64,000 bases of DNA from Lunularia cruciata (GCA_948567375.1 OX419757.1:74655836-74719835); one strand, 5' to 3'. Shown: positions 46,926 to 58,721, counted from the first letter of the stretch. Translations and numbers: made by a program. The notes: generated from the letters alone by a model not told the origin.

Positions 46926-47644
46926 TCATGTGCAGTTGCAGGGATTGCATGAACAATTGTCACCGCACTTGCATCCTTCGTAGACGCCCTCAAAACTGCA
47001 AATCCGATTGTTCAGATATATGTTAGATCAGAGTAAAGTCCGGAGTAAACTAAGCAGACTCTCAGAAACCACTCGCTATCCTCTAGCTGTGCTTCAGAAT
47101 TTATAAGTACTCCTTATCAGGCAGGTACGTGGACGTGGTGTGTATACTTGTCTGTTTCTATCGCAGCAAACAGCCATCTACCTTACATGTGTTACTGAGA
47201 AGGAGAATCATACTCTGTCATCTCAGAATCGAAGATGGCCATGGATCTCCTGGCGCTGCAGCTGTCAACGCGAAAAGCACGATCAAAGACATGATTTTCC
47301 GTTCATGCACCAGGCTGCTCTTTACACATTCCTTCTGACAAGAGATTATCTTAACTAAGCTGTAGTTGTTAGATCTACACTGAGGCGGTCCGCATAGAGT
47401 AAAGAATGAATGCATGTGTAATGGATGAATAGATAGACTGAAAACTGTCTTGGCTGGATGATTCCGTCTAACATAGACATTTGACCCTCATACCTCTTCC
47501 ACGGGCATGAATTTGCATGTGACAGTTCTGTCCAAAGAAATACTTAGCGAACAAAAGCCCATGTACTGACTAGCACTCCTACCTGTTGCCACTGCTGCAC
47601 TTGCAGGAAGCGCCGCATGAGCAACTGTTTCCGCACCCTGACAT
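46926..47644 (-). CDS. Metallothionein, array member 1 (minus), 59 aa
   Basis: Cysteine-rich cytosolic protein expected to bind Cu, Zn or Cd through thiolate clusters. Three minus-strand exons: 47644-47583 (62 nt), 47261-47214 (48 nt) and 46995-46926 (70 nt), joined by phase-2 GT-AG introns. Twelve Cys in two sets of six: C4, C8, C10, C14, C16, C22 and C45, C47, C51, C53, C56, C58. Exon 1 is one codon shorter than its paralogues (a Gly after Ser7 is missing). The linker carries Arg-Arg and Phe-Asp-Ser-Glu. It ends in Thr rather than Lys. Divergently oriented to the member at 48920. All splice sites and cysteines look intact. Metal specificity cannot be read from the sequence. Confidence 0.88.
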
Positions 47645-48919
47645 CTTGAAATGTTTGATGGAACTTGGTGAAACTCGGAGAAGAGAAACAAAGATCTGAA
47701 TGGAATATGTCTTGATTGAACAAGCAGGAAAGCGAGAACGTTTGAGCTGTGCGGGGTGCTGCTGCTGAAGATTTCGACGCCTATCTCAGCTTAAGTACCC
47801 ATTGCACAACTAGTAAACCCCGGCCATTGCAGGTTCACAGGCAGATTGTCATGATCATATCACAATTCTACATCCATCACATTTGCACTCACCCATCAAT
47901 TTCCACATTTTCAGCCCTTCGTGGCTTGAGGTCATATTTCCAGTCCAAAGTGTGACAAGAGCACGCTTTTCGCTCAACCAGACTAGCCTCCGGCGACTGG
48001 TTACAGCTTATCCTCTCCCAGCTTTATCTACTGTATCTATTAGTTAAATTTCTCTGAATAGTGGATAGGTTTTGTTTTTCGCGTCCATTGAATTCCTCTT
48101 ATAAAGTTTATTTCGAAATTGCTGATGGAAGTTCGCCAAGGCTCAAGAACTATTCAGAACTGCTAATACCTTGATAGAAAGAGCCGTCAGAAAATACGCA
48201 CAATAGTGACACTCTGTTCAAGACGACGCGTATAATTTCATAATGCTTACATTTCTCAGGCGTATTCAGGGCCATGGGATACAGCTTGTTAGTTGATTTG
48301 ACCAGATCTAGATTCGCCCCGAACTCTGACTCAGCTCAATCTAACACGGTCAGTATTTGCTTCTCTGTGCTTGCATGGTGTAATCTACAGTCATGAGCAC
48401 AGTAATTTCTGTATAGGAAGTGATAATGTAATGATCTACAGCTACATGAATTGTCTCTGTTGCGCAAACATAACATGCGCAGAGATCAGCTAAGTGGTAT
48501 TAACAGTGTATCTAGATCTCTGTCACATTAGCAAGTTGAATTCCTAACTTCAAGACAAGAGGAGTTGGACTAGACTTGTAGCTGACTTTTCCTTGGAAGA
48601 TGGCTAAAGCATCTTCTTAGGAGGCAAGGCACTAAAAACTTGAAGTTGCGACTGCAGATGAATGAGAGATTGGTATTAGTATGGCTACTACGTTAACCAC
48701 AAATTGACGTATCTCAAGGCAGAGGAAGTGCAGAGACAATGAAACTCATGTACTATCTTTCATCCGCATTCGGGAAGTCTAAATGACACCAGTGAAGGCG
48801 CTGCAATCTTCCCCACACAGCTCGAGCCTTCTAGTTTGCCTGCTTGTTGTTTAATATCAAAATCCATTTTATTTGCTTCGCTCCAGTCTACTACTTCAAG
48901 TTCTTCAGATGATTCTAAG
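47645..48919. promoter_or_regulatory. Shared divergent spacer of MT pair 1
   Basis: The 1.28 kb between two head-to-head MT starts should hold both promoters. On the member-1 side the TATA position of the other minus-strand genes is occupied by TACTTAAG (about 47791-47798), a weakened box. TGCACTC at 47884-47890 fits the metazoan metal-response core TGCRCNC but may be chance. The member-2 side lacks a clear TATA. Confidence 0.5.
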
Positions 48920-49851
48920 ATGTCAGGCTGTGGAAACTCTGGTTGCTCATGCGGTGCTTCCTGCAAGTGTAGCGGTGGAAACAGGTAAGTTTCAGGTTTA
49001 TCGCACTCAGTGTATGTTCAGATCTTTTCACCATTAGCTAAAAGGTCATTTGTTTGAACAAGGGAAGGCCCCTGGTGTACCCCAGAGGCTTTCCCTCGTT
49101 TTGAGCGCTTGCAAATATACAAAAACATGGATCATTCTCAGCACATCACTCATTGCAAATTACAAAAGCAATGAACCATGTAAATTCACGGATTCTCTTA
49201 CTGGCTTACTTACTGGCTTTAGTCTAGCAACGTCATGCTTTGAGCATATTTTGAATGGCTTTGACTGACTGCTTGTTCGACAAATCTTTTTGTTACGACA
49301 ACTTCTGCGCCAAGATGTCCATGGACAACTTCGAGTCCGAAAGGAGAGGGTATGATGCATCGATGCTCGCTGCTTTCAAGTGTTCTTTAAGTGCCAGATA
49401 AAATAAACTGAAGAAGAGCTATTGTATGGATGCTTTAACCAGAAAGACAGGTGCGATATTCTCAAGAATTGCAAATTTAGAGTCGAAGAAAGGAAACACC
49501 TTGATCCGGTGACTGACTTTTTCAGATGGCTGATCTCCTCTCAATTTTCATCTGATCTCAATTAATGCGAAGAAAAAGGACGAAAGCTAGAAAGCACTAA
49601 TTTCTCTTCACTACCAAGTGACTCCATCGGATCTGAAAGAGCAGATATGTACCCGTTAGGAAGTCGTGACGGTCAAACTCTTCCCCATCACTAGTCAGTT
49701 TGCAGGAATCCTGTAGAGTACTGAAAGTAATGCATGATTCACTCTCTATTTAATACTCCCAATCTTATCTACTGTGTGCAGCTATGAGGGCGCCAACGAA
49801 GGATGCACGTGCGGTGAAAAGTGTTCATCCAACCTTTGCAACTGCAAGTGA
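48920..49851 (+). CDS. Metallothionein, array member 2 (plus), with damaged middle exon
   Basis: Exon 1 (48920-48984, donor GTAAGT) gives six-Cys-type start MSGCGNSGCSCGASCKCSGG. Exon 3 (49782-49851, acceptor TGCAG) gives the C-terminal cluster, but the first Cys of the usual CSCNPC is kept and the second is Ser (TCC), with Leu for Pro. The linker exon is recognisable at about 49305-49349 (45 nt, donor GTATGAT intact) but has no AG acceptor at its start; the nearest AG (49313-49314) would shift the frame. Because exon 2 is normally 48 nt and bounded by phase-2 introns, splicing exon 1 to exon 3 keeps frame and would yield 44 aa with 10 Cys and no linker. AATAAA at 50078-50083. Either a linker-less MT or an incipient pseudogene. 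Confidence 0.6.
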
Positions 49852-51256
49852 GAAAAATATATCCACATATAGGCTTCTGGATCCTTCACGCTTCTAATCA
49901 CGGCAACTGCTATTGCTGGTTGCATATATAGAGATGTTCATGTTCCAGTCAGCTTAGATATGCAAAACATAAATTCCCATGGATTTAATTACACTCGCAA
50001 GGATTTAATTACGCTCGCATATATGACGATGACTCCCTCGCGTAGATCTTGTATGTACCCAACAGTTTGAACTGACCAATAAAATGGAACCAGTGATTGC
50101 CTGATTCAACTGTCTGTCGCAGAAGTATGCTACGAATTATGTTTCCGTTCTTTCTTGTGTCTAAGATTGTGATGTGTTTAAGATTGTCTATGAAGTATCG
50201 CAATTGTAGTTGTTTTAGTGTTGTTATAGTACAATGGTCTTCGAGACTATGTCGTTGATCTCGTGGAACTATAGATTATGGACCTATCGAATTACAGATC
50301 ACCAGAAATTGGTCGTTGGGATTTTGGAATAGATTTTCAACGTCTCGCAGAAATAATTGATCCTGGCACTTGGTACACTAGCCAAAACTGCTGTCCCAGA
50401 TTCTCATGGGAACAGGTAAAATTCTAATCGATAGCAATGAAACAAGGAAACTAACTTAGGTGTGATGCGAATGCCAGGAGTGATTATATTTCGAACTTTG
50501 AAATCTCCCGCTTCTTTCGTTATCAACACGTTAGATAGAACACTGTTTATGAGGGCTCCGGCGGACAGATGTTTAAATCGAAAATTCCATTGAGGTTTGG
50601 CCGTTTGGCGGACGGTCTCACAAATCGAATGACAATCATTTCGCAGTTTGTTCAGATCGAAGCCTTAAAAACGAAATCATACTACACTGGGCCACGCTGA
50701 CATGCATCAGCAATGTAGAACCGCTACTGCCTTTACCGCAATTCAGCAAGAACTGTATTTGCCCCGATTCATTACAACATTCTCCTGATGTCGGGACGTT
50801 TAATGGATAGCTTCCACCAATCGATTAAGCTTTGTCGACAGCGTCCAATCCTCTCTAATTTCCATGACTATGTAAGTTCGAAGGTTTACACGTTATCTGA
50901 AGCTTTGAGTTTGAGCTTCGAACGAACTTGCTCTGTCATTGATTCTGACATCGCTGTACTGAAACCAAGACATATCCTATATCTATTTCTGTGGGCGAAC
51001 TGTAATATGAACGTATGAATTTATTAGATTGTATCAAGTTTATGAACACCGTGCTTCTTACACAAATCTCCGAGATTTTTCTCCATCTGATCCATCTAAC
51101 TGACCGGACGAATCCGATAGGAAGTCAATCACGTGTAACTAAGACGAGAAATGATTTACACGATGTACCTCTGCTGAGAACCTACAAGGCTGCCAAGATT
51201 TGCCAAACCGTCTCACACCAAGGTCGAGATTTACATATACAAACATATCTTTGTTA
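49852..51256. other. Convergent spacer between MT pairs 1 and 2
   Basis: No recognised gene. The polyadenylation signal of member 2 (50078-50083) lies here. Short open frames show no domain. Confidence 0.5.
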
Positions 51257-51997
51257 TCATTTGCAGTTGCAAGGGTTGCATGAACAAGTCGTCCCCGCAT
51301 TTGCACCCTTCGTTGGCGCCACAAAACTGCGAAATCAATGGTTTGATACAGGTTAAATCCTGGAGTACAGTAAGGAGTAAACGAAGCAGAGCCTGAGAAG
51401 GTCCTCGCTTCACTCCAGTATTGTTTCAGAGTTGAATCATTGGTGCATGTTCGTAGCTCTGCCATATACATCAAATGATTGTTACTGCTATATGAGAATC
51501 ATACCCTGTGATCTCGGAATCGAAGATTCCCATGGACTTCTTAGAGCAGCAGCTGTAAAAAGCGAACAAACTTATCAATTGCACAGAAACTAGAACGGCA
51601 TGCTGTTAGATTCCTTGGCATAAGAGAAGTGCATGCTTTTCATACAAATGAATCACAACATAGATAGAGCGATAGAAGAAACTGAAATATGCTGTTCCAG
51701 AACCAGAACCACTAGTAAAGAACCCGTATAGAGATACTGGTTCTATTCAAAATAGACAGTGATCTTATCACCTTTCCACGGACATCCGTTCTGCTTTTGC
51801 TGGTCATTAGTCAGCAAAAGCAGATTGGATTATTCTACTGGATGGCATAAATAAGTTATACCTCTGATGACATAAATAAGTTCAGTCAGACGAATTGCAT
51901 GACGGGAAAATTTGCATGAGGACTTGACTTACCTGTCGCCGCTGCTGCAGTTGCAGGGAGCGCCGCATGAGCAAGCAGCCATTCCGCAGCCCGACAT
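51257..51997 (-). CDS. Metallothionein, array member 3 (minus), with shifted C-terminal segment
   Basis: Exons 51997-51933 (65 nt), 51552-51505 (48 nt) and 51326-51257 (70 nt) have intact GT-AG borders. Exon 1 differs from its paralogues (MAAC for NSGC, Pro and Asn near Cys15 and Cys17). In exon 3 a one-base loss near 51319 and a one-base gain near 51287 offset each other: the frame is restored, but about 13 codons between them are read differently, giving VAPTKGANAGT instead of EG.NEGCKCGDN and removing C46 and C48. The product is 60 aa with 11 Cys (C23-C24 doubled), ending normally in CSCNPCNCK. It should bind fewer metals in its C-terminal cluster. A copia element lies directly upstream of its TATA box. 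Confidence 0.8.
51784..51830. repeat. Hairpin with 19-bp arms (2 mismatches)
   Basis: The inner 13 bp TCTGCTTTTGCTG (51790-51802) and CAGCAAAAGCAGA (51812-51824) pair perfectly; ATCC/GGAT extends the outer stem. The loop is 9 nt. It lies in intron 1 of MT member 3. Confidence 0.85.
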
Positions 51998-52134
51998 GTT
52001 GGATGAATGATAAAACTTGGTGAAACTAGGAAGAAGAATTTAGGTCTGAATGGAATAATTTTGATTGAATAAGCAGGACGACGAGAAGGTTTCAGATGTG
52101 AGCCGCTGCTGAAGTTGGCGTTCTCCTATCTCAG

Positions 52135-52142
52135 TTTATATA
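52135..52142 (-). promoter_or_regulatory. TATA box of MT member 3
   Basis: TATATAAA on the minus strand lies 138 bp before the ATG, matching the box of member 5 (62860-62867, 141 bp before its ATG). The copia target-site duplication starts at the very next base. Confidence 0.8.
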
Positions 52143-52147
52143 CTCTA

Positions 52148-52604
52148 TGATGAGAACCTTTCTTCCTAGTCTTTGAAGTAGATGGTCTATCCTCAGTCAT
52201 TCTGACTTTGATGTATCAGACATCCTAGCACTCAGCTTTCCTAGTCTCACCAGAGTAGACACTCCTAATTGCACTCGGCAATATTCAACTCACTCTCTCT
52301 CTCAGAGCCTTCAAAGATAGTACACAACAGCACTCACGCAGCATGAAAGGTACCCCAGTGGGAAGCAGCATAAAACACACCCTAAACAAGGTACAAGGTG
52401 CTGGGAATGATCCTTGTATGAGAACTTACCTTAACATGAGTAGAGAGCACTCATATATATACAAAAGCAAGCTCTAGCAGGTTGCTTTGCAGAGCCCTAA
52501 TTGAGGCTGCGCCCTCACTTCACCCTAATCATGTATCTAGTCTAATCATGTATCTAGCCTAGTCATGTATCTAGTCACTAAAATAGAGATTATCACAACT
52601 AACA
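52148..52604 (-). mobile_element. 3' LTR of copia element III
   Basis: 457 bp, the partner of 56776-57232 with about five differences by eye. It holds a TATATATGA box (minus strand, near 52453-52462), so it could start transcripts running toward MT member 3, about 300 bp further on. Confidence 0.92.
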
Positions 52605-55600
52605 CTCACACTTAATGAGAGTTTAGTACTATTCCCATTTCTGCAGCACATTTTATGTGTTTATCTTTAGGTAATGCTTTTGTAAACACATCAGCTGTCA
52701 TCTCCTGTGTAGGACAGTAAACTAACTTCACTACATTCTCCTTCCCTTTCTCCTCTACAAATCTTCTTCTAATCTCAATATGCTTAGTCCTTGGGTGATG
52801 TACAGGATTTTTGCTAAGTGCTATACTTCCTGTATTGTCACATTACAATGTAGTAGGACTCTCCTGCTCAAAACCCAACTCCTTAAGAAGTCTCCTGTTC
52901 CAGATGACTTCTTAAGTAGCATTTGAGGCAGCCATAAATTCTGCCTCAGTAGTAGACAGTGCAACAGATGTTTGTTGTTTACTACGCCAGCTAATTGCTC
53001 CACCACTTAGCATGATAACATATCCACTAGTTGATCTACTGTTATCCGTGTCATCTCCCCAACTAGCATCTCTATATGCTTCAAGTGTAGAAGCAAGTAT
53101 GTTTCCTTGCTTTCTGTACTCCAAGAATGCATCTTGAGTACCCTTTAAGTACCTAAATACTCTCTTTATACCTTTCCAATGTACTTGTGTAGGGTTGCTA
53201 GTATATCTAGCTAGTGCTCCCACTGCATAGCAGACCATGGTCTTGTACAGACCATGATAAACATTAGAGAACCAAGAGCACTCTGATACAACACTTTGTC
53301 ACAGAGATTCATCTCCCCATCTATGATTCTGCTGTGCTTCCACCCTAGATCAAGAGGTGTAGAGACAAGATTCGCCTCTGTCATCTGATACTTAGCTAGT
53401 ATGGATCTCACATACTGTGGTTAACTAATTTGGATCCATCCTGCTTCTCTATCTCTGCTCACTTTAATTCCCAAAACAAGTTTTATAGGACCAAGAATAG
53501 TCATCTCAAAAACAAAACACAAGAAATCTATCACTCCTTTGATAGATTCACTGTTCCCCAACAGTAGTAGATCATCTACATATACAGCTATGTATACATC
53601 ATCTCTAGTATACACACTCATGTCAGAATCTGCTCGTTTGAAATCTTGCTCTCTCAAGTATGAGTCTAGTTTCTCATGCCAGGCTCTAGGAGCTTGCTTA
53701 AGACCATATAAGGCCTTCTTAAGAAAGCATACTTTTCCTTTGCCTTCAATATATCCATCTGGAACATCCATGTAGATAGTCTCTCTCAAATCTCCATTGA
53801 GAAAGGTTTTCACATCTAACTGCTCCACTTCCCAATCTCTCTTTGCAGCAAGAGCTAGAAGCATGCGAATAGATCCATACCTGGCAACTGGTGCAAAAGT
53901 TTCTGAATAATCTATTGATGCTTTGTGATTGAAGCCCTTTGCAACAAGTCTTGCCTTGTACTTCAGGATCTCATTCTCAGCTCCATGTTTGACCTGGTGG
54001 TAAATCAGCTAGTACCCATGTACCATTAGTCTGAAGAGACTTCTTCTCTTCTGCTATAGCCAACTCCCACTGACTCGAATCTGGTCTGAGCAAAGCTTGC
54101 TGTAAAGTGTCTGGATCACAATCTTCATGACAGATGTAAGATTCATCTAACATCTCTTCTGATAGAAAGCCAAGTCTGTCAATAGGTTTTCTATCTCTCT
54201 GTGATCTTCTTGGCTCTGTGCCGAGAAGTTTCATGTCATCTTTTGACATCTCCGGAATCTCACTCAAAGATTCTGCATCTGCAGTCTGCTTTTGGGAGTG
54301 TTCTTCTGTAGTATCAGAATCAGATACCACAGTCTGTTTAGGCCTTCTTGTGTACACCTTCAGACTCTCCTTTGGTGAACCATTAGCTTCAGGTAGAGAT
54401 TGCTCTTCTGATGATTTATCTGAAAAACTGACTCTGCAGCTTGGGAAGATAGGTCGATCAGGCTGATCATACTGATCAGCTTGCTTTTGCAACTCATCAC
54501 TGTTCTCACTCCAAGTCCTCAATTCATCAAAGAGTACATCTCTACTTCTGATGATCTGTCTAGACTTAGGATTGTATAGAAGATATCCTTTCAGTCCCTC
54601 TTCATATCCTACAAAGAGCATTCTCTCAGCTTTCTTCGTGAACTTCCTCCTTTGCTCCTTGGGAATATGAACATAGGCAGGACATCCAAAAACCTTCAAA
54701 GCTGAAAGATTAGGTTTCTTACCACTCCAGCATTCTTCAGGAGTTCTTCCTTGCAATGCTGTGGTACCATTGATATTTCTAAGGTAATTTGCAGTGCTAA
54801 TTGCAACACCCCAAAACTTTCTCTCCAGCTTGGCATGTTGGAGCATGGCCAATGCTTTGTCCACCAGTGTCCTATTTAACCTTTCTGCAACTCCATTCTG
54901 TGCAGGACTGTCTCTGGCTGTACAGTCAAGAAGGATTCCTCTCTCTCACAGAAAGGAGAGGAGTTCCTCATTCCTGTATTCTCTGCCTCCATCTGTTCTC
55001 AATCGCTTGACTTTCCTCCCAGTCTGCAACTCAGCCATGGCTACAAACTTATGGAATTTTTGCAGCACTTCATCCTTGCTTTTCATGAGATAGATAAAGC
55101 TCTTTCTATTGTAATCATCCACAAAGGAAATGTAGTAGGCTACTCCACTCAATGACTTCTCAGTCATGTATCCCCATACATCAGAATGTATGACATCTAG
55201 AACACCAGAAGCTCTAGATGAAGATTTCTTGGGGATAGGAGCCTTGTGTGCCTTACCTTCTGCACACCCAATGCAGAACTAGAGTTTTCCTTTGGGATCC
55301 AGTTTCAACCTATCCACTACCTTCTCTAAAGCATATAGGTTTTGCGATGACAAGTGCCCTAACCTCAAATGCCACAGATGGATATCATTTCTGTTTTCTG
55401 CTACCAATGCAGAATTAGAACAATCAGCTTCCATTAACTTGAACAGCTTCTCTTTGGCAGTGCCATATCCAAGGACCAGCTCTCCTTTCTTCAAAGTGCA
55501 TTGATTTCTGTTGCTTTCAAACAGAACATCCACTCCATGCTCCATGAGGCGATGTACTGATATCAAGTTCTTGGTGTAATCTGGAACATAGAGCACATCT

Positions 55601-56760
55601 TCCAAATAGCTCTTACAAGAACTTGTGTAAGATCTTCCCATGAAGGCAATAGGAACTTTGCCGGTTCCTAACACTGGATTTAGAATCCCAGGCCCACAAC
55701 GAACACTCTTGGGAATCTTCAAAGGTTGAAGAGTTGAGAACAACTCCTTCTGGTAACAGATATGAGAGGTGGCTCCAGAATCCAAGAACCATCCAGAACT
55801 GTTTGTGGACAACTGCAATTCTGCCAACATTCCACAATCTAGCTCTTCTGCTGAGTACCCCTCCTCATTGCTTTTTATCTCATTGCACTCCTCTGTGTTG
55901 TAAGCTAAACTCGGAAATTTTTGACCTCTTATTGGTTGAGGTCCCTTTCCTACCTTCTTCAGCTCTTGTTCTCTCCTTTCTCCTCTCTTGGGACATATAG
56001 GTGCAACATGACCTTTCTCATGACAGAAATAACAGATCATGTTAGCAACACTACTAACCCCTTTACCAGATTTGTCACTTTGGATTGCTCTGGTTTGCTC
56101 ACTCTTCTATCTGGCACTCTCCTTGACTGAGAAGAAGCACTGAACAGAGCAGAATCTCCCAAATCATTAAACTTCATCTCTAGGTCCTCTCTATCTCTGC
56201 TAAACACCAGCAATTTGTTTATCACATAGTCCCATGTGACAACTTCAACAGGTAGAACTTTTAGAGCTACTTTGATAGGCTGGTAGCTTGGAGGGAGAGT
56301 CCTCAAGAGATGGTTGATCTCATATTTCTCTGTAAGTGGACACCCATCCTCCTTGACACTCTTGAAGACCTTCTGTAACTTTGACAAGTGCAAAGTAAAG
56401 TCTTCACCATCTGCAAGTTTAGTGTTCCACATCCCATCCCAGATCCTACTGGAACTTTCCAGCCTCTCAATAGAGTAAAAATTCTTGAGTTTGAGCCAGA
56501 TCTCCCAACTCCAAGCATAAGTGTCTACTAGGTCTCTGATTGGCTCTTGCATAGCCCTTAGCAGAAACCTCCTAGTAGTAGAATGCTTGATTCTCTCCTC
56601 CTTGTTGGACTCAAGCTCATCTATATCATGAGCTTCTAATGCCAAGTCCAAACAGTCATAACTGTCTAGGATACACTTCACATCCAAAGCCCAGGCTTTG
56701 TAATTAGTGTTTCCTAGTTTCTCTAGGTCTCTGAGTTCTCCTATCAACCCCAATGGTGAT

Positions 56761-56775
56761 TGTGGGCCCATAACC
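56761..56775 (-). other. Primer-binding site matching the anticodon arm of initiator tRNA-Met
   Basis: Directly after the 5' LTR the minus strand reads GGTTATGGGCCCACA. Its complement contains GTGGGCCCATAACC, the anticodon stem-loop of plant initiator tRNA-Met. A site there requires a 5' half-tRNA cut in the anticodon loop, as known for Drosophila copia and yeast Ty5. Most plant copia elements instead pair with the tRNA 3' end. The ATG inside the site is in frame with gag. Confidence 0.85.
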
Positions 56776-57232
56776 TGATGAGAACCTTTCTTCCTAGTCT
56801 TTGAAGTAGATGGTCTATCCTCAGTCATTCTGACTCTGATGTATCAAACATCCTAGCACTCAGCTTTCCTAGTCTCACCAGAGTAGACACTCCTAATTGC
56901 ACTCGGCAATATTCAACTCACTCTCTCTCTCAGAGCCTTCAAAGATAGTACACAACAGCACTCACGCAGCATGAAAGGTACCCCAGTGGGAAGCAGCATA
57001 GAACACACCCTAAACAAGGTACAAGGTGCTGGGAATGATCCTTGTATGAGAACTTACCTTAACATGAGCAGAGAGCACTCATATATATACAAAAGCAAGC
57101 TCTAGCAGGTTGCTTTGCAGAGCCCTAATTGAGGCTGCGCCCTCACTTCACCCTAATCATGTATCTAGTCTAATCATGTATCTAGCCTAGTCATGTATCT
57201 AGTCACTAAACTAGAGATTATCACAACTAACA
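56776..57232 (-). mobile_element. 5' LTR of copia element III
   Basis: 457 bp, TG...CA, abutting the CTCTA target duplication at 57233-57237 and the primer-binding site at 56761-56775. Confidence 0.92.
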
Positions 57233-57237
57233 CTCTA

Positions 57238-57918
57238 TATTTGCCCTCGGTCGCTATATGAGACGTGAGAACCCATCAATATCCACATAGATTTACTGAA
57301 AGGAGGTAAGGACCCACAGCTGCTGAATTGACAAAAGGACACACAACTCTTGGCACTGGACAGGATCATAACCTAAATAGCTGGATCTTGACTAGCCAAA
57401 TCGGACAAAGCTAAAGCTAACTTATACTATCGCTACATGAAATCGACCGTGCAACACAAACCTACGGAGAACTAATCACTATTGCTATCAACAGTGAATC
57501 ACTGAGTTTCACGTACCGTACACATGGTATGATACTTGGACTCGAGAAACGGGAAACTTGGTCTAGCTAGTAATGCACGTGGTTCTTTGAACACATGGCA
57601 GTTGCCCTCTAGGTCTTTCAGAGGGCAAAGCAAATCAAAGCTTTAGAGTACTAGGAATAATGGTGGATAATATCCATAGATTTGGGGTATCAAGTGGATA
57701 GTACCTTTGACCTTAAACTCTTTTCTGTAATTGAGGACAAGGAAGTGCGGAGATCCGTCTGCAATCACAGGGAAGCTTCATAGCGAGTATATAAGATCAG
57801 CCTGCACATTGCACTCCTCAGCAACGCTCGCAAAGCAAATCCTCTGGCTTGTCTGCTTACTCAAAAAAATTCCACTCCATTATCTTAGCTCCAGTCTGCT
57901 TGTTTCAACGCTTCAAGA
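57238..57918 (+). promoter_or_regulatory. Promoter side of MT member 4 (remaining half of divergent spacer 2)
   Basis: TATATAAG at 57788-57795 lies 124 bp before the ATG. About 90 bp further up, a block TAGTACCTTTGACC..., GAGGACAAGGAAGTGCGGAGAT is shared with the flank of member 6 (about 63620-63680) and with 45735-45770. It is the best candidate for a common regulatory element. GTAC occurs twice at 57515-57523, but this 4-mer is common by chance. Confidence 0.6.
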
Positions 57919-58721
57919 ATGTCTGGCTGCGGAAACTCTGGTTGCTCATGCGGTACTTCATGCAAATGCAGCAGTGGAAATGGGTGAGTCCCATGCTCTG
58001 TCACCATATTATGCTTAAAGTTTTATTGATAGGTACAATCTCACAGGTTAGACTGATCATTGACGGATTGGAAACAGACATTTTGAGAGAATCAACGTGA
58101 AATAGGAATGCAATATCTGTCCATCAGAATTCTGTTGTATATGCTTTTTTACAATTTGAGGATGCAGAACTACTTTCAAGAAATTCCATCCTATTTGAAA
58201 AGTGAAATTGCATGTAATAAGTGTTCAGTTCTTGATAACAACGAAGTGGGCTCAAATCTTCTTCCCTAAGGCCTGTTTTTGTATTTTCTTTCCTTGAAGA
58301 TGCTACTCCAGCAAGGCCATGGACACCATTGATTCCGAAATGAGAGGGTATGATTCTCCGTCTTCCTCATTCTGTTTCTGCTAGAAGCCAGCGGACAGTG
58401 CGGCCAGAGTATTTAGCTTATATCTAGAAGTCTCTAGATACAACGAATTGTGCAGGAGGCAGTCATCTAAGGCAGGACGTTCCAGTACTACCTCTACTAG
58501 TAGATTTCAGGAGATGCAAGTTTTCCACTCGTCCAGTCTGCTGATATAACTCTCCTCTCAGAGAGATCATGATCTCCACAGAAGGAACAAATCACTCAAG
58601 GGTGGAGGTTTATTGTATCTAACATTATACGGATTTCAACTCCTGTTGCAGCTTTGAAGACACCTACGAAGGATGCAAGTGCGGCGACAACTGTTCATGC
58701 AACCCTTGCAACTGCAAGTGA
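57919..58721 (+). CDS. Metallothionein, array member 4 (plus), 60 aa
   Basis: The cleanest copy. Exons 57919-57983, 58300-58347 and 58652-58721 (65, 48, 70 nt) with GTGAGT/GAAG and GTATGA/TGCAG borders, all phase 2. Twelve Cys: C4, C9, C11, C15, C17, C23 (spacing C-4-C-1-C-3-C-1-C-5-C) and C46, C48, C52, C54, C57, C59 (C-1-C-3-C-1-C-2-C-1-C). A 22-residue Cys-free linker (24-45) is encoded mostly by exon 2. Such two-cluster proteins chelate Cu(I), Zn or Cd in the cytosol. AATAAA at 58876-58881. It does not fit the four standard angiosperm MT types well, since its linker is short. Part of the divergent pair split by the copia insertion. Confidence 0.92.

Larger units (their letters stand above)
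52143..57237 (-). mobile_element. Ty1/copia element III with LTRs and 5-bp target duplication
   Basis: A 5085-bp element (52148-57232) is flanked by CTCTA at 52143-52147 and 57233-57237. LTRs of 457 bp, TG...CA. Minus-strand order: gag (about 56830-56040), zinc knuckle CX2CX4HX4C and protease with DSG (about 56030-55740), integrase (about 55400-53980), RT with YVDD (about 53860-53420) and RNase H (about 53240-52910). All domains of a copia element are present, but it is broken, with roughly half a dozen disruptions. LTR divergence of about 1% makes it young, probably around a million years or less at typical plant rates. Confidence 0.93.

Noticed and set aside
53539-56130. Several plus-strand frames of 69-99 codons
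   Set aside because: They overlap the minus-strand copia element in antisense and have no similarity of their own.
57511-57525. Two GTAC cores as copper-response elements
   Set aside because: GTAC is frequent by chance and the pair is not conserved in the other MT spacers.
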